This document shows positions 63,990-64,000 of a stretch of 64,000 nucleotides of DNA, piece after piece (position 1 is the first letter of the stretch; every line of letters begins with the position of its first letter). The stretch spans positions 124,001-188,000 of the forward strand of contig NZ_JACJUD010000002.1 of assembly GCF_014174475.1 (NCBI RefSeq). Reading direction: 5' to 3'. Under the pieces are notes generated by a model. The model saw only the letters and a program-made list of their open reading frames with translations, did not search any database and was not told the origin of the DNA. Both the position numbers and the translations under genes were made by a program. The stretch comes from Aquipseudomonas ullengensis (lineage in GTDB: Bacteria > Pseudomonadota > Gammaproteobacteria > Pseudomonadales > Pseudomonadaceae).

Positions 63990-64000
63990 GTCTTGTCAAA
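63980..64000 (-). ncRNA. 3' end of a probable yybP-ykoY manganese riboswitch (truncated)
   Basis: The leftward strand at the window edge reads GACAAGACCTATGACACG. CAAGACCT is the conserved 3' strand of the yybP-ykoY aptamer as I recall it, which would pair with an upstream CATAGGGGAGTAGC-like strand beyond the window. The downstream gene is of the family this riboswitch controls. Assignment needs the missing 5' half. Confidence 0.5.

Noticed and set aside
63965..64000. TTGACA at the leftward edge (63999-63994) considered as a -35 promoter element
   Set aside because: No good -10 at 16-18 bases, and the same bases fit a riboswitch 3' end better.

Overview
The window is a 64 kb piece of chromosome from a high-GC gammaproteobacterium, almost certainly a Pseudomonas. 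The run map-rpsB-tsf-pyrH-frr-uppS-cdsA-dxr-rseP-bamA-skp-lpxD-fabZ-lpxA-lpxB-rnhB-dnaE-accA-tilS-pyrG-kdsA-eno-ftsB-ispD is the order I recall from Pseudomonas. The MexL/MexJ/MexK lengths (212/367/1026 aa), an NdvB-type glucosyltransferase and GTAGGAGC-type REP palindromes point the same way. I cannot name the species. No prophage, insertion sequence, tRNA, rRNA or CRISPR array was seen, and no gap between genes exceeds about 290 bases.

Layout. 1-2.6 kb: end of hom, then thrC (threonine synthesis). 2.7-7.6 kb: divergent mexL / mexJK, a repressor and an RND drug-efflux pair with a palindromic operator between them. 7.7-11 kb: a DUF4197 secreted protein and plsB, both on the minus strand. 11.2-15.7 kb: a four-gene operon of ABC ATPase, ABC permease, GldG-like protein and DUF4340 protein, resembling gliding-motility ABC systems but of unknown role here. 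15.9-21.4 kb: a cold-shock gene with a long leader that may encode a 27-aa peptide, then a minus-strand set of ndvB, dapE, rlmA and a small unknown gene. 21.5-27.3 kb: yqhD-like dehydrogenase, tcdA, a Gly-rich lipoprotein with an alpha/beta-hydrolase look, a DUF1456 protein, and the csdA-csdE sulfur-transfer pair split by a REP palindrome. 27.4-33.6 kb, minus strand: map, glnD, dapC, an ArsC/Spx-like reductase and dapD. 33.8-59.5 kb, plus strand: the core translation / envelope / replication run, starting with a structured S2 leader in front of rpsB. 59.6-64 kb: a chemotaxis receptor with a sigma-28-like promoter, an M48 lipoprotein protease, an NTF2-fold protein and a GDT1/TMEM165 cation exporter. 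The exporter's leader appears to contain the 3' end of a yybP-ykoY manganese riboswitch, cut by the window edge.

Functional themes. Three steps of lysine/diaminopimelate synthesis (dapC, dapD, dapE) and homoserine/threonine synthesis are present. Outer-membrane construction is concentrated in one strand run: BamA and Skp for proteins, LpxD/FabZ/LpxA/LpxB and KdsA for lipid A and Kdo, CdsA and PlsB for phospholipids, UppS/Dxr/IspD for isoprenoid carriers. The most interesting non-routine items are the truncated riboswitch, the cold-shock leader ORF, dispersed palindromic repeats that start directly after stop codons, and the Gld-like operon. I did not find a clearly novel defence or mobile system; this is mostly core genome.
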